Shown here one piece after another: positions 53,908 to 64,000 of a stretch of DNA of 64,000 nucleotides. A model generated the notes under the pieces. It searched no databases, was not told where the DNA came from, and worked only from the letters and a program-made list of their open reading frames with translations. How positions within the stretch are numbered: position 1 is the first letter of the stretch; every line of letters begins with the position of its first letter. Source of the DNA: Turnera subulata (Eukaryota; Streptophyta; Magnoliopsida; Malpighiales; Passifloraceae); contig JAKUCV010003535.1 of assembly GCA_028386065.3 (NCBI GenBank), positions 82,501 to 146,500 on the forward strand. The letters are read 5' to 3'. A program made the position numbers and the translations under genes.

Positions 53908-56900
53908 GATGATTTCCCCTATTGTGGCTGTCCCGAACCTTGGTACTCACCCACAATTAGGTCTATACAACCCGATTTTGAGATATTCTTTGATTGTAGG
54001 ATTGAGGATGGCGTACAAGCTCAAGATGGCGAATGTGAAGATTATGGCCTCGAAGGTTTATTTGGAGGCATGCGCTTGGAGCATGAAGTCGAGCATGAGA
54101 GAAGCATGATTGCCCCTATTCTAGGACCCCTGAAGCATTGGGAATGGAGCAAACCATCTAGTGGCATAGACGATTTTGATGTCGAGTCAGAGTCTGAGTC
54201 TGCATTTTCTGATAATAGGAGGAGCAACCATGTCGCCCTCCCGTTTTTCAATTTGAGTCTTCTAAAACTTTCGAGGATAATGATGTTTTCTGTTTTTCAA
54301 AGAATAATATGAAGCTTACATTCCCTTACATTGGCGTTTGTGATGATGATGTTGTTTGCATTGTTGATGTGTTTAATGATGATGAACTAAATAAATTCCA
54401 TGAGACACCTACTCTTTCTCAATCTAATGAGGTGAAACAATTGAAGTCAACTTAGGAACTGAAACTGAGCCTAAAATCACCAAAATAAGCGCTACACTAC
54501 CCGATGGTATTCAAGAAGAGCTCCTCGCCTTGATCCGAGAATATATGGATGTATCTGCATGGTCCTATAAAGATATGCCCGGTATAGATCCCGAAATTGC
54601 CCAACACCGTATCCCGACTTTTCCAAATGCCAAACCTGTCAAGCAAAAGGCGCGTCGTCTTCAACCACGATGGGCACTCAAGGTAAAGGAAGAAGTGGAA
54701 AAGCAACTCCAAGCCGGATTTCTAGAAGTGATAGACTACCCCGAATGGTTAGCCAACATCGTCCCTGTGCCAAAGAAGGACGGCAAGGTCTGCATGTGTG
54801 TCGACTATCAAGATTTGAACAAGGCATGCCCTAAAGACAAATTTCCACTACCTCAAATCGATCTACTAGTTGATGCCACTGCGGGCCACACACTTTTGTC
54901 ATTCATGGACGGATTTTCTGGTTATAATCAAGTACTAATGGCACTCGAGGATAAGCACAAGATGGCTTTTCGCACGGAATGGGGTACTTTGTGCTATAAG
55001 GTAATGCCCTTTGGACTCATTAATGCTGGCGCCACCTATCAAAGAATGGCCACTACTCTTACTCACGATATGATGCACGACATAGTAGAGGTATATGTTG
55101 ATGATATGATTGCCAAGTCGCATACCAATGAGTCACATGTACCTAACCTACGGAGATTCTTGGAGAGATGTAGGAAGTATGGCATGAGGATCAATCCGCA
55201 AAAGTGTGTCTTTGGCGTTAAGGCCGGTAAGTTACTTGGTTTCATGGTCAGTGAAAGAGGAATCGAGGTTGATCCGAACAAGATCAAGTCAATTCGAGAA
55301 ATGTCGATTCCGAGAATCGAGAAGGAGATCAGAGGCTTTCTTGGCCGAGTGCAATACATTAGTAGGTTCATTGCCCAATTGTCTAGTATCTGCACACCCA
55401 TTCATCGACTCTTGAAGAAAAGGGCATCAACTGAGTGGAATGACGATTGCCAACATGCCTTAATCAAATCAATGAGTACTTATCCAATCCTCTAGTGCTA
55501 CAACTACCAAGATCGGGTCAACCACTTTTACTGTATCTCACTGTGACCGATAGCGCCATGGGTGCTATGCTCGCGCTATATCTACCTGATTCTTGCGTGG
55601 ATAATGCTATCTACTACTTGAGGAAGAAGATAACGGAGTACGAAGCCAAGTACAACATGATTCAGAAGACTTGCGTTGCGTTGACATGGGCTTGCCAGAA
55701 ATTAAGACACTATTTTGTGACACATGAGGCATTACTCATCTCCCGTATGGATCTTATCAAATATCTCCTAGAGAAGCCAGTGCCCAGTAGCATGACGGCT
55801 CGTTGGGTTACAATCCTATCTCAATTCGATATTCGATTTGTGTCTCAAAAGGCTATCAAAGGAAGCACCGTATCTGATTTCTTGGCTTCTCAACTAGTAA
55901 CTCATGATGAAAGGTTTGAACCTCAATACCCTGATGAAGACATTATGACGATCACTATTCTGACATGGGAGATATACTTCGATGGAGCAATGAATGGGAG
56001 CAGGTTCGGCACCGGCATCATCCTTATTTCGCCTGATAAAATCACTTATCCCTTATCTTGCAAGCTAGAGTTTGAAGCCACGAACAACATAGTCGAATAT
56101 GAAGCATGCACTATTAGGCTTAAAACTGCACCAACCTTGGTATACGGTGAATCCGTGTGTATGGAGACTCTGCACTGGTAATTTCACAAGTCATGGGTGA
56201 ATGGAAGACCAAGGAAGACAAGCTTGCGCCTTATCATGAATATCTACAAGGGCTCGCTGCCATGTTCGAGGAGATAGGTTTCCATTATGTCCCTAGGAGG
56301 AATAATCAATTCGCTAATGCACTTGCCATGCTAGCATCTATGATTGACATGCCTAGGAATGCCATTATTCTACCCATTGGAATTTAAAAGAACACCGAGC
56401 CATCATTCCACCGAGAGACTACAATGCCAAAACCATGGTTCAAGACCTTATCCACACTATTTGTGCCAACCAGGAGGCAATTGTGGCAATCACTGTGGCC
56501 GAGACAAGTCAACATCCTACACCTTGAGTAATTTGAAGGCCGAGGGACAGCCTTGGTATACCAACATATACAACTTCTTATATGATGGATCCTATCCTGA
56601 GCATGCAACTAGCAAAGGAAGAAAAACTTTAAAAGAACTAGCCACCGGATACATTCTGTGCTGATAAGTTGTACAAAAGACATGTCAGTGGGGTTCATTT
56701 ACTATGTGTCGATGCCAATGAAGCTCAAAGAATCATGGAAAAGGTGCATGGAGAAGACGAAGGTCCACACATGGGTGGAGATACGTTAGCTCAAAAAAAT
56801 CCTACGATTGGGGTACTATTGGTCTACCATGGATGCCGATTGTGCCAAACACGTTAAATCATGCCATACATGTCAAGTGCACGCCAAGTTGCAACATCTT

Positions 56901-57737
56901 CCACCATCTCCTCTCACGCCACTGTCATCACCTTGGCCGTTCTCTACATGGGGTATTGACGTCATTGGAAAGATCTCTCCTAAGTCATCTAACGGGAACG
57001 AGTACATTCTTGTTGCTATCGACTATTTCACCAAATGGGTTGAAGCCGAATCCTTCTCCATCCTCAATGCCAAGAAAGTCGCCAAGTTCATTCACAACAA
57101 CATCATTTGCCGGTATGGTGTTCCTTTCGAGTTAATATTTGACAATGGTGTTCATTTCAAAGCCGATGTGGAAAGGTTGTGTGCCCGCTATGCTATCAAG
57201 CATCACAAGTCATCTCCTCATCGACCTCAAACCAACGGAGTTGTGAAAGCTACTAATAAGAACATTAAGACAATCATCAAGAAGAAGCTTTCTACACACC
57301 GAGAATGGTCAGAGAAGCTTCCGTTAGCATTATTGGGATATTGTACAACCATTCGTTCATCCACTGGCGCTACACCATACTCACTTGTCTATGGCTTTGA
57401 GGCAGTACTCCCTGTTGAACTTGAGGTTCAATCACTAAGAGTGGCGTGTGAAAGCATGATTCCTGAGACGCAATGGGTTCAAGAACGCTTAGATCAACTC
57501 ATATTACTTGATGAAAAGAACTTGCAAGCTTTGTACCATGTTCAAGGATACCAACGGTGTATGGCGCGCTCGTTCAACAAAAGGGTTAAGTCTCGAGGAC
57601 TGAAAGAAGGCGATTTAGTGCTTAAAGAGATACGACAACCGGTGCATGATCCTAGGGGCAAATTCAAGACTAACTGGTGTGGACCATACATTATCAAGGA
57701 AATCCTTCCTGAAGGGGCAACAAGGTTCGAGATCTAG
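53908..57737 (+). pseudogene. pol: pol of element A: linker, RT, two RNase H domains, integrase
   Basis: The linker resumes after D. RT (54530-55495): YPEWLANIVPVPKKDGK, DYQDLNKACPKDKFPLPQID, SFMDGFSGYNQ and the catalytic YVDDMIAKS. A frameshift near 55480 leads to RNase H 1 (YLTVTDSAMGAMLA) and then RNase H 2 (EIYFDGAMNGSRFGTGIIL, EATNNIVEYEAC), the extra domain typical of the Tat lineage. A shift near 56170 follows. Integrase (from about 56670): CHTCQ zinc part, WGIDVIGK, ELIFDNGVHF, and TNGVVKATNKN, where the catalytic Glu expected before A-NKN is Lys. KTNWCGPYIIKEILPEG closes it. Enzyme set complete in outline but not functional. Confidence 0.92.
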
Positions 57738-58125
57738 ACGGCAACGAGTTCAAGGAACCGGTCAACATGGATCAACTCAAGAAATACTATGTGTAGCGCT
57801 CAAAGCATTATTTAAAGAACTAGGTAGACCTGATTCTGTGTCAAAATAATATTAAACAAAAAAACAACAAACAAAAAAAACAATAAAAAAAGAAGAAAAA
57901 AAAGCACAGATACGTAGGGAGCCTGCAAAGGTCCGGTCTCTTATTATTACATCAAATAAAAGTTCCCAAGTTGACTAAAAAACTGGAATTTTTTCGGTCT
58001 CAATATTATTTTGCATGCTCATAAATGAAAATAACATTCTTTGTCATAAATCTCAAATGCCTAGGGCGTTTATGCCTCCATTCTGGTCATTATCTTCTTC
58101 CTCTAACTCAATATGTCCCACAGAC
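57738..58125 (+). other. post-integrase non-coding region of A
   Basis: An A-rich tract (57846-57903) is followed by ATACGTAGGGAGCCTGC and GGTCCGGTCTC (57910-57940). A similar motif pair lies in B at 14165-14200, and the first half recalls the LTR R/U5 motif. No gene is seen on the plus strand. Confidence 0.6.
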
Positions 58126-58393
58126 TCAGCTAGATGGTTCAGGATTGCCCATAATCTTTCGTCGCCTCGCACGTAGTAGCTTCCCCAATGGCTTAGTAGC
58201 ATCTTTTAGCCATTCCGTATACCGCGGGATAGGTGATTCCAATGAGCGCGTCCCCACGCCAAAAAAGTGAAGAGTGTCCAGCTGCTACTGATAATCCCCA
58301 CGAGTTTATCGTCCATAGTTCCTAGGATAGGAGGGGTGATCATACAAGGAACTGGTTGAGCTTGACCAATTTGTCTCATAAACCGCGCTGTAC
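58126..58393 (-). pseudogene. antisense gene of A, C-terminal remnant
   Basis: On the minus strand RFMRQIGQAQPVP and, after a frame change, PRYTEWLKDATKPLG end at a stop complementary to 58126-58128. They occupy the same place as NLRQFGIE and SYLEWLKKDG in the B antisense gene. The upstream (N-terminal) part was separated by insertion of G and lies beyond 64000, if present. This shows that A and B, although different families, share an antisense gene in the same position. Confidence 0.65.
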
Positions 58394-59108
58394 TGTAATA
58401 AGTAGAATTCTTGATACCGGGTAGCAGTTGATACGACAACACACCTAGCCAGCCCTAGAAACACCTTTGTATCTAAGATTGTCCCGATCTCAAATCACCA
58501 CCAATCGTGCACACTTTATGCACCGTTGTTCTTCACCTCCTAACAATCCGCGCTAGGCAACAGATGGACGCGATAGCCCCTCCACCTCCTAATCTCTCGG
58601 TGCTAGACAACAAAGAAACAAAAGCACAAAGGAATATGAATCACAATAGCAAATATCACTACCTACAATTGTTAGCAAAATCCCTAAAATAAAAACAAGC
58701 AAAGAGACTCCTCTCTTGATGTGAGATTATTCAAGTTTTTTTGAACTTTTTATTTCTCAAATAATCTATTTAACAATGAACCCTAAAGACTCTATTTATA
58801 GGAGATCACAATACCCCTAGGTCGGCCACCTCCTCACACTAGTCGGCCACCTCCTCAAAACTTAACCCTAGTTGCCGCCTCTCCTATTACTAGATGGACT
58901 AGGATTTTAATTGAGCCCACATAACTCGGACACTAACTAAAAACCTTACAATTAAAAACCTAAATAACTAAAGCCCACATTAATCAACTAATTAATAATG
59001 GACTTGACCCAACATAATAAAATAAATAAAACCCATGCCAAAATTATAAAAACATTTAATTATAAAAATTCGGCAAACCCTAATAAGAAAACTACTGATA
59101 TGTCGACA
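58394..59108 (-). repeat. 3' LTR of G
   Basis: The LTR is 715 bp; on the minus strand it runs from TGTCGACATATCAG to CTACTTATTACA. TATAAATAG (minus) is at 58800-58792. The pol frame reaches its start. No second copy is visible because the 5' LTR is outside the window, so both ends are inferred from TG...CA and position. Confidence 0.68.
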
Positions 59109-60470
59109 TGGCCCAAGTGCGGCCCAATGAGGTTGACTGTCTCTTGGCCTCTTCTATTCCTTCCCACACAGTGATGCACGTGGGTTTCTTCATAAGCTCT
59201 TCTCCCATCTTGACTAGTCGATCTTCTTGCAACTCAAGATTGAGCAATGCTTGAACTTGTCTTTGCAATTGATCTTTGATCTTCTTGGATTGAGCCCGTG
59301 TAATTAGACCCGTGGGCAACGCCAACTCGCCAGCTATTCCTTGAGTGTCCGCATCCATGTCTGTATCATTCCCCCTGCTGAAAAGGATTCGCCCTCGCAT
59401 CTGTACCTGCATTGTCAAAGGAAGTAAGATCAGAAACATTGATTGTGGCGCTAACACCATACTCACCTGGCAGATCAATCTTGTAAGCATTGTCGCCAAT
59501 GCGTTCAAGAAATTGAAACGGTCCATCCTCACGTGAATCCTACTTAGATTTTTGTTGCTTAGGAAACCTCTCCTTCCGAAAGTGTACCCAAACCCAATCG
59601 CCAGGCTCAAACCGTACAAGTTTGCGCCCTTGATTAGCTCTTTGAGCATACTTCTTGTTCTTTGTCTCAATATGCTTTCGAGCTTTCTCATGAATAGACC
59701 GCACTAACTTGGCTTTTTGCTGTCCATCTGCACTCACAAGCTCATTAACAGGTAAAGGCAACAAATCCAAAGGGGTTAGTGGGTTGTAACAATAGACAAT
59801 TTCAAAAGGTAAATAACCCGTGGAAGAATATATGCTCCTATTATAAGCAAACTCGACCAAAGGCAAACATTCTCCCCAAGTTTTCAAATTTTTACCCACA
59901 GCAGCACGCAACAAAGATCCTAAAGTTTTGTTTACGACTTCAGTCTGTCCATCCGGTTGAGGATGACAAGTAATCGAGAACTACAACTTGGTCCCCAACT
60001 TACCCCATAACATGCGCCAGAAGTGACTGAGGAACTTATAATCCCTGTCTGAAACAATGGTTTTAGGAAGGCCATGCAATCGCACAACATCCCTAAAGAA
60101 TAAGTCAGCAACATGAGATGCATCATCTGTTTTATGACAAGCAATAAAATGCGCCATTTTGCTAAACCTGTCAACAACAACAAATACACTATCATGTCCC
60201 CACTTGGTCCGAGGTAACCCAATAACAAAGTCCATAGACAAATCAGTCCAAGGGCTATTCAGAACAGACAGTGGCGTGTACAATCCATGAGGTTGCACTT
60301 TCGATTTCGCCTACCTACATGGAACACAACCTGCACAAACTCGCTCAACATCTTTCTTCATATATGGCCAATAAAAATGCTCATGCAAGATGTCAAGTGT
60401 TTTAGCAACACCAAAATGTCCCATTAAACCTCCATCATGAGACTCCCTAACAAGCAATTGTCTCATTGAA
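59109..60470 (-). pseudogene. pol: integrase of G
   Basis: The zinc site is [13 protein letters not shown] with CAGCVPCR (60460-60315). The catalytic residues are all present: D in [10 protein letters not shown] in [10 protein letters not shown] and E in GQTEVVNKTLG. The C-terminal part has NPLTPLDLLPLPVNE and GDWVWVHFRKERFP, and then, after further shifts, LITRAQSKKIKDQL. Stops follow CVPCR and GKLGTKL. No intact chromodomain was recognised. Confidence 0.87.
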
Positions 60471-62082
60471 CAAGCTGGAATGCAAAGTTTATGTTCTTTA
60501 AACAAATATCCTTCATCAATGTAAAACTTACCAAACCCAGCATGCTCACAAGCATCACAGATAGAAGCAAAATCATGATCAGATTTGTACAAGTCCTTAA
60601 TATGCTCAAATCCCATTAATTTCGAACTAAGAGAAGTAATAAGAGCATAGCTCCGTGATAATGCATCGGCTATGACATTATCCTTACCTTGCTTGTACTT
60701 CACCATATAGGGAAATGTCTCAATGAATTCGAGCCATTTAGTATGTCTCTTGTTCAGTTTACCTTGGCCCTTTAGATGCTTCAAACTTTCATGATCGGTG
60801 TGGATCACGAATTCCTTGGGCCATAGGTAATGCTGCCACGTTTGCAACACCCGCACAAGTTCATACAACTCTTTATCATATGTCGAATAGTTCAGCTGTG
60901 CACCCTTCAACTTTTCGCTAAAATAAGCGATAGGCCTCCTTTCCTGCAAAAGAACAGCACCTATGCCAATACCAAAGCCATCACATTCAACCTCAAAGGT
61001 TGAGTTAAAATCAAGCAACTTAAGAATAAGAGCAGTACATAATTTATCCTTCAAAGTATTAAATGATCCTCTTGCTCCTGTCCCCATTTAAACCCAATTT
61101 CTTTCTTAACAATCTCATTCAAAGGTGCAGCAATTGTGCTAAAATCTTTCACAAACCTTTTGTAAAAGCTAGCAAGTCCGTGAAAAGACCTTACCTGTGA
61201 GACTGTTGTAGGAGTCGGCCACTCCCTTATGGCTTGTACCTTCTCTTGGTCGACTTCGATTCCCTTGGAACTCACAACATAACCAAGAAAAACAACGCTA
61301 TCCATGCAAAATGTACACTTCTTTAACTTAGCAAATAGTTTTTCAGCCCTAAGAGCCTCCAATACTAATCTAAGGTTTTCAATATGCTCATGTTCATTAC
61401 TGCTATAGATAAGTATGTCATCAAAGTACACAACCACGAATTTTCCTTTGAAGGCTCTCAATACATGATTCATCAATCGCATAAATGTGCTAGGCGCATT
61501 AGTCAAACCAAACGGCATTACCAACCATTCATACAATTCATATTTAGTTTTGAATGTTGTTTTCCGCTCATCACCTACTTTCATGCGAATTTAATGGTAA
61601 CCACTCATGAGATCAATCTTAGTAAATATGCATGCACCATGTAATTCATCAACCATATCATCAATTCGAGGGATAGGATGGCGATACTTAACAGTTATTT
61701 TGTTGATTGCGTGACAATCAACACACATACGCCACGTGCCATCCTTCTTTGGCACTAGAATCAGTGGTACTGCACATGGACTCAAACTCTCTCGCACCAA
61801 CCCCTTTGCAAGCAACTCGTCAACTTGCTTTTGAATTTCTTTGGTCCCCTCGGGGTTGGCCCTATATGCTGGCTGATTTGGGATTTGTGCTCCAGGAACA
61901 AAATCAATTTGGTGTTCTATGCCCCGAATAGGCGGCAATTCCTTTGGCTGTTCCTCTGGAAACACATCCCGAAAATCCTGCAAAAACAGAAACAACAGAA
62001 CTAGGAATATCGGGATTAAGGTTAGTGTCAGAAAAATAAGCGCCCTTGTACAAGAGCACCAAAATATCCTTCCTTCCCGCAC
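60471..62082 (-). pseudogene. pol: reverse transcriptase and RNase H of G
   Basis: RT: ELPPIRGIEHQIDFVPGA, LILVPKKDGTWRMCVD, FTKIDLMSGYH then a stop, [15 protein letters not shown] and the catalytic YFDDILIYS (61441-61415). [16 protein letters not shown] follows. RNase [32 protein letters not shown] and [16 protein letters not shown]. The frame changes near 61080 and near 61590. Motifs are well preserved, so G is probably younger than A or D. Confidence 0.9.
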
Positions 62083-63014
62083 ATGCTACTATAAAATCCC
62101 TCACATTTGCATAGAAGTTCTGTTTCTTTTTTCCCCTCTTTTTTTCTCTCCATGTCGACATTGGCTCTCCTTTTCTCTCCCTCAGTGTCGACTTCACTCC
62201 TTTGTTTTTCTTTTTGTTTCAGCTCTCCTTTTTCAAAGTTCTCAACCTTTTGCACACCCTCTCCTTTTGCATAGCCCTCGGCTATCCTCGCATGCTCACC
62301 ATTGTTTTGCAGCTTGGCTGTCTTTTCTTGCTTCATTGCCTCTGCACTCTTTTCCAAGTGCTTCTGATCATAGTACACTTGTTGTGGAGACAATGGAGCT
62401 AACATAAATTTCTACTCACCCATGAAGAAAGAGTACCTATTCTTGTAGCCATCATGCTATACACGCCTGTCATACTGCCATGGTCTACCAAGTAAAATGT
62501 GACAAGCATGTATAGGAATAACATCATACAATATCTTGTCAGTATAATTACCAATGGTCATAGTAACAAGAACTTGTTTCGTCACCTTGATCTCACCCAT
62601 GTCATTCAATCACTGCAGTTTATATGGGCGGGGATGCTTCGACACTACTAATCCCAATTTCTCCACCATCAAGGTGCTGGCTACATTCGCACAAGTCCCA
62701 CTGTCGACGATCACACTGCATGCTTTGCCATCGACATGGCATCTAGTGTGGAAGATATTTTCCCTCTGCTCGGTCTCATCCTCCTTCAATTGTGCACTAA
62801 GAACTCGCCTGGTCACGAGGAGCAAAGGATCAGAAGCTGACGCCTCTTGCACATATCGTTCTTCGACCAGAACATCCTCCAATTCGGGCATGTTAGCACA
62901 TGATTTGTCCTCCTCATCATCCGAGTATAGTTCTCCTTCCCGAACATAGATCACTTTCTTGTTTGGACACTGGGAAGCAATGTGCCCAATACCCGCACAC
63001 TTGAAGCACTTCAC
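62083..63014 (-). pseudogene. pro: zinc knuckle, protease and charged linker of G
   Basis: CFKCAGIGHIASQC (63008-62967) is a complete CCHC knuckle. The aspartic protease has CSVIVDSGTCANVAS (about 62725-62680), with the DSG triplet intact, followed by HACHILLGRPW. A Lys/Glu-rich linker (62400-62110) contains KQEKTAKLQNNGEHA and is unusually long. A stop near 62612 separates the domains. Confidence 0.82.
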
Positions 63015-64000
63015 TTCTCGATGCTTTGTTGTGGAGGAAGAAGTCGACTGGCTAGCCTTTGGGGTTGGCTTGTAGTCGGCCAGTCTTGTCTTTTCCTCTC
63101 TTGGCTTCTCTTCTCGGGTGTATCTTTGTTGATTCCAATTGGAAGAACTGGATGTGACATAGGGTCCTCGAAAACCCCTGCTGCTATTATATACTTTCAG
63201 CTGCCTTTCCCACCTTCATTGCATTCTCGACAACCTCTCCAATGTCTAGATTATGTTGCAGCTCCACGACATTAGCAATCTCCCGGTTCATTCCAGCAAG
63301 GAATCATGCCATGGTTGCTTGGGGTTCCTCCTCTATATTCGCTTGAAGCATCAGTGCTTCCATCTCCTTATAATACTCATCAATGCTTCGTGTACCTTGC
63401 CTCAAGGTTTGCAGCTTCTGATGCAAATCGGTATAGTAGTAGCTCGGTACATATCTTCTCCTCATGATGCCTTTCAATTCAGCCCATGTTTGAGGGGGTC
63501 CTTGTCCTGCACGACGCCTGTCCAACAAAAACTTGTTCCACCATTTAAGAGCATAATCAGTAAATTCAAGAGTAGCTAGGTTAATCTTCTTTTCCTCGGA
63601 AAAGTGATAACAAATAAAAACCATATCAACTCTTTGCTCCCATTCAATGTAAGCATCTGCATCTCCTCTTCCCTGAAAAGAAGGTATCTTGATCTTGATG
63701 TTGTTCATGTTGGCATCGACATTGTTGAATGGCTCCCATTCGTTATTCCTTCCATAATGTCGATTCTGATAGCCTCCTCTTCCTCTCGGCATTCTGCCAC
63801 CTCGTCCATAGCCTTGGTGACGTGGCTGCCACTCTTCCTCTTCCCATACCTCTTCTTCAAACTCGCCTTCCAAACGCCTCTGAGGCTCAGCTTGCTCCTG
63901 ACATTCTGGTATCTCTCCCCTTGGCTGCGGTTCGTCTCGCTGCCTTGGTTCCTCGACTAGTGGCGGTTGTTGCTGGTGTTGGCATGGAGGGGGCTGCTGC
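63015..64000 (-). pseudogene. gag: gag of G (N-terminus outside window)
   Basis: On the minus strand an acidic and Arg/Gly-rich part (EEEWQPRHQGYGRGGRM) precedes the capsid core: IKIPSFQGRGDADAYIEWEQ, LEFTDYALKWWNKFLLD and GIMRRRYVPSYYYTDLHQKL, then SIDEYYKEMEALMLQANIEE. A stop follows EPQATMA at 63304; the chain continues FLAGMNREIANVVELQ. The start codon is not in the window, because an upstream Gln/Pro-rich stretch runs off the edge. Confidence 0.85.

Larger units (their letters stand above)
6261..58393 (+). mobile_element. Tat/Ogre-type Ty3/gypsy element A (interrupted, 3' end outside window)
   Basis: A starts with a 1409-bp 5' LTR and a tRNA-Arg primer site. Its coding parts, in order, are gag, protease, reverse transcriptase, RNase H, a second RNase H, integrase, and an antisense-gene remnant. 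Element B splits it in gag at 9038/25154, D splits it after protease at 26941/53908, and G splits it in the antisense gene at 58393. The two internal splits have perfect target-site duplications. With B and D removed the pieces join in order and sense, which fixes the insertion sequence. No 3' LTR of A is seen. Several frameshifts and stops make it defective. Confidence 0.9.
58394..64000 (-). mobile_element. chromovirus-like Ty3/gypsy element G (5' end outside window)
   Basis: G is on the minus strand and inserted in A's antisense gene. Order on the minus strand: gag, zinc knuckle, protease, charged linker, RT, RNase H, integrase, 3' LTR. Motifs of Gag and of the integrase tail suggest the CRM or a neighbouring chromovirus lineage (low confidence); no classical chromodomain is seen. 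Stops interrupt several genes. The flank at 58389-58393 is tgtac; the other flank is not in the window. Confidence 0.85.

Noticed and set aside
59092..59691. Chromodomain at the C-terminus of G integrase
   Set aside because: After GDWVWVHF the frame is broken and only RAQSKKIKDQL-type sequence is visible; no aromatic cage or chromodomain fold motif could be recognised.

Overview
The window is eudicot-like plant genomic DNA made almost entirely of decayed, nested LTR retrotransposons, with two DNA transposons among them. No intact host gene, tRNA or rRNA gene was found. Plant origin is inferred from Tat/Ogre-type and Athila-type Ty3/gypsy elements, Sirevirus-type Ty1/copia elements, a hAT element carrying a copy of plant magnesium-dependent phosphatase 1 (MDP-1), and a MULE-type MITE. 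The species cannot be named from this sequence.

Layout, outermost to innermost. (1) 1-6260: minus-strand 3' parts of a Tat/Ogre element ('C'), arranged LTR - 3' non-coding - LTR - 3' non-coding. (2) Element 'A', plus strand, inserted into C at 6260: 5' LTR 6261-7669, tRNA-Arg primer site, and gag-pro-pol in three pieces (8410-9038, 25154-26941, 53908-57737), then a remnant of an antisense gene at 58126-58393. (3) Element 'B' (9039-25153), same family as C, sits in A's gag with a perfect 5-bp duplication (attac). It keeps gag-pro but lacks RT, RNase H and integrase, and carries an antisense, apparently intron-containing gene. Its 3' region was hit by a hAT transposon (17809-20192) and by an LTR now present as a solo LTR (20241-23470). 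(4) Sirevirus-like copia 'D' (26942-53907) sits in A's pol with duplication gatga. (5) A related copia 'E' (33912 to about 50035) sits in D's env-like gene; its 5' LTR holds a palindromic MITE (33982-34443). (6) Athila-like 'F' (37415-46656) sits in E's integrase with duplication caaag. (7) Chromovirus-like 'G', minus strand (58394 to beyond 64000), sits in A's antisense gene. The deepest chain is five retrotransposons: C > A > D > E > F.

None of the elements looks able to move alone. A has the full enzyme set, including two RNase H domains, but has an altered integrase catalytic residue. B, E and F have lost RT. D has a stop in its protease active site. G retains its visible catalytic motifs but is broken by stops.

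Main candidates for novelty: (i) an antisense gene in B whose promoter contains the same 14-bp TATA block and the same GC-rich inverted modules as the sense LTR, with a predicted 67-nt intron; (ii) a hammerhead-ribozyme-like core, antisense to the element, conserved beside three LTR copies; (iii) a hAT element that captured MDP-1 with introns; (iv) a rearranged copy of E integrase DNA inside F that can be explained by LTR recombination.
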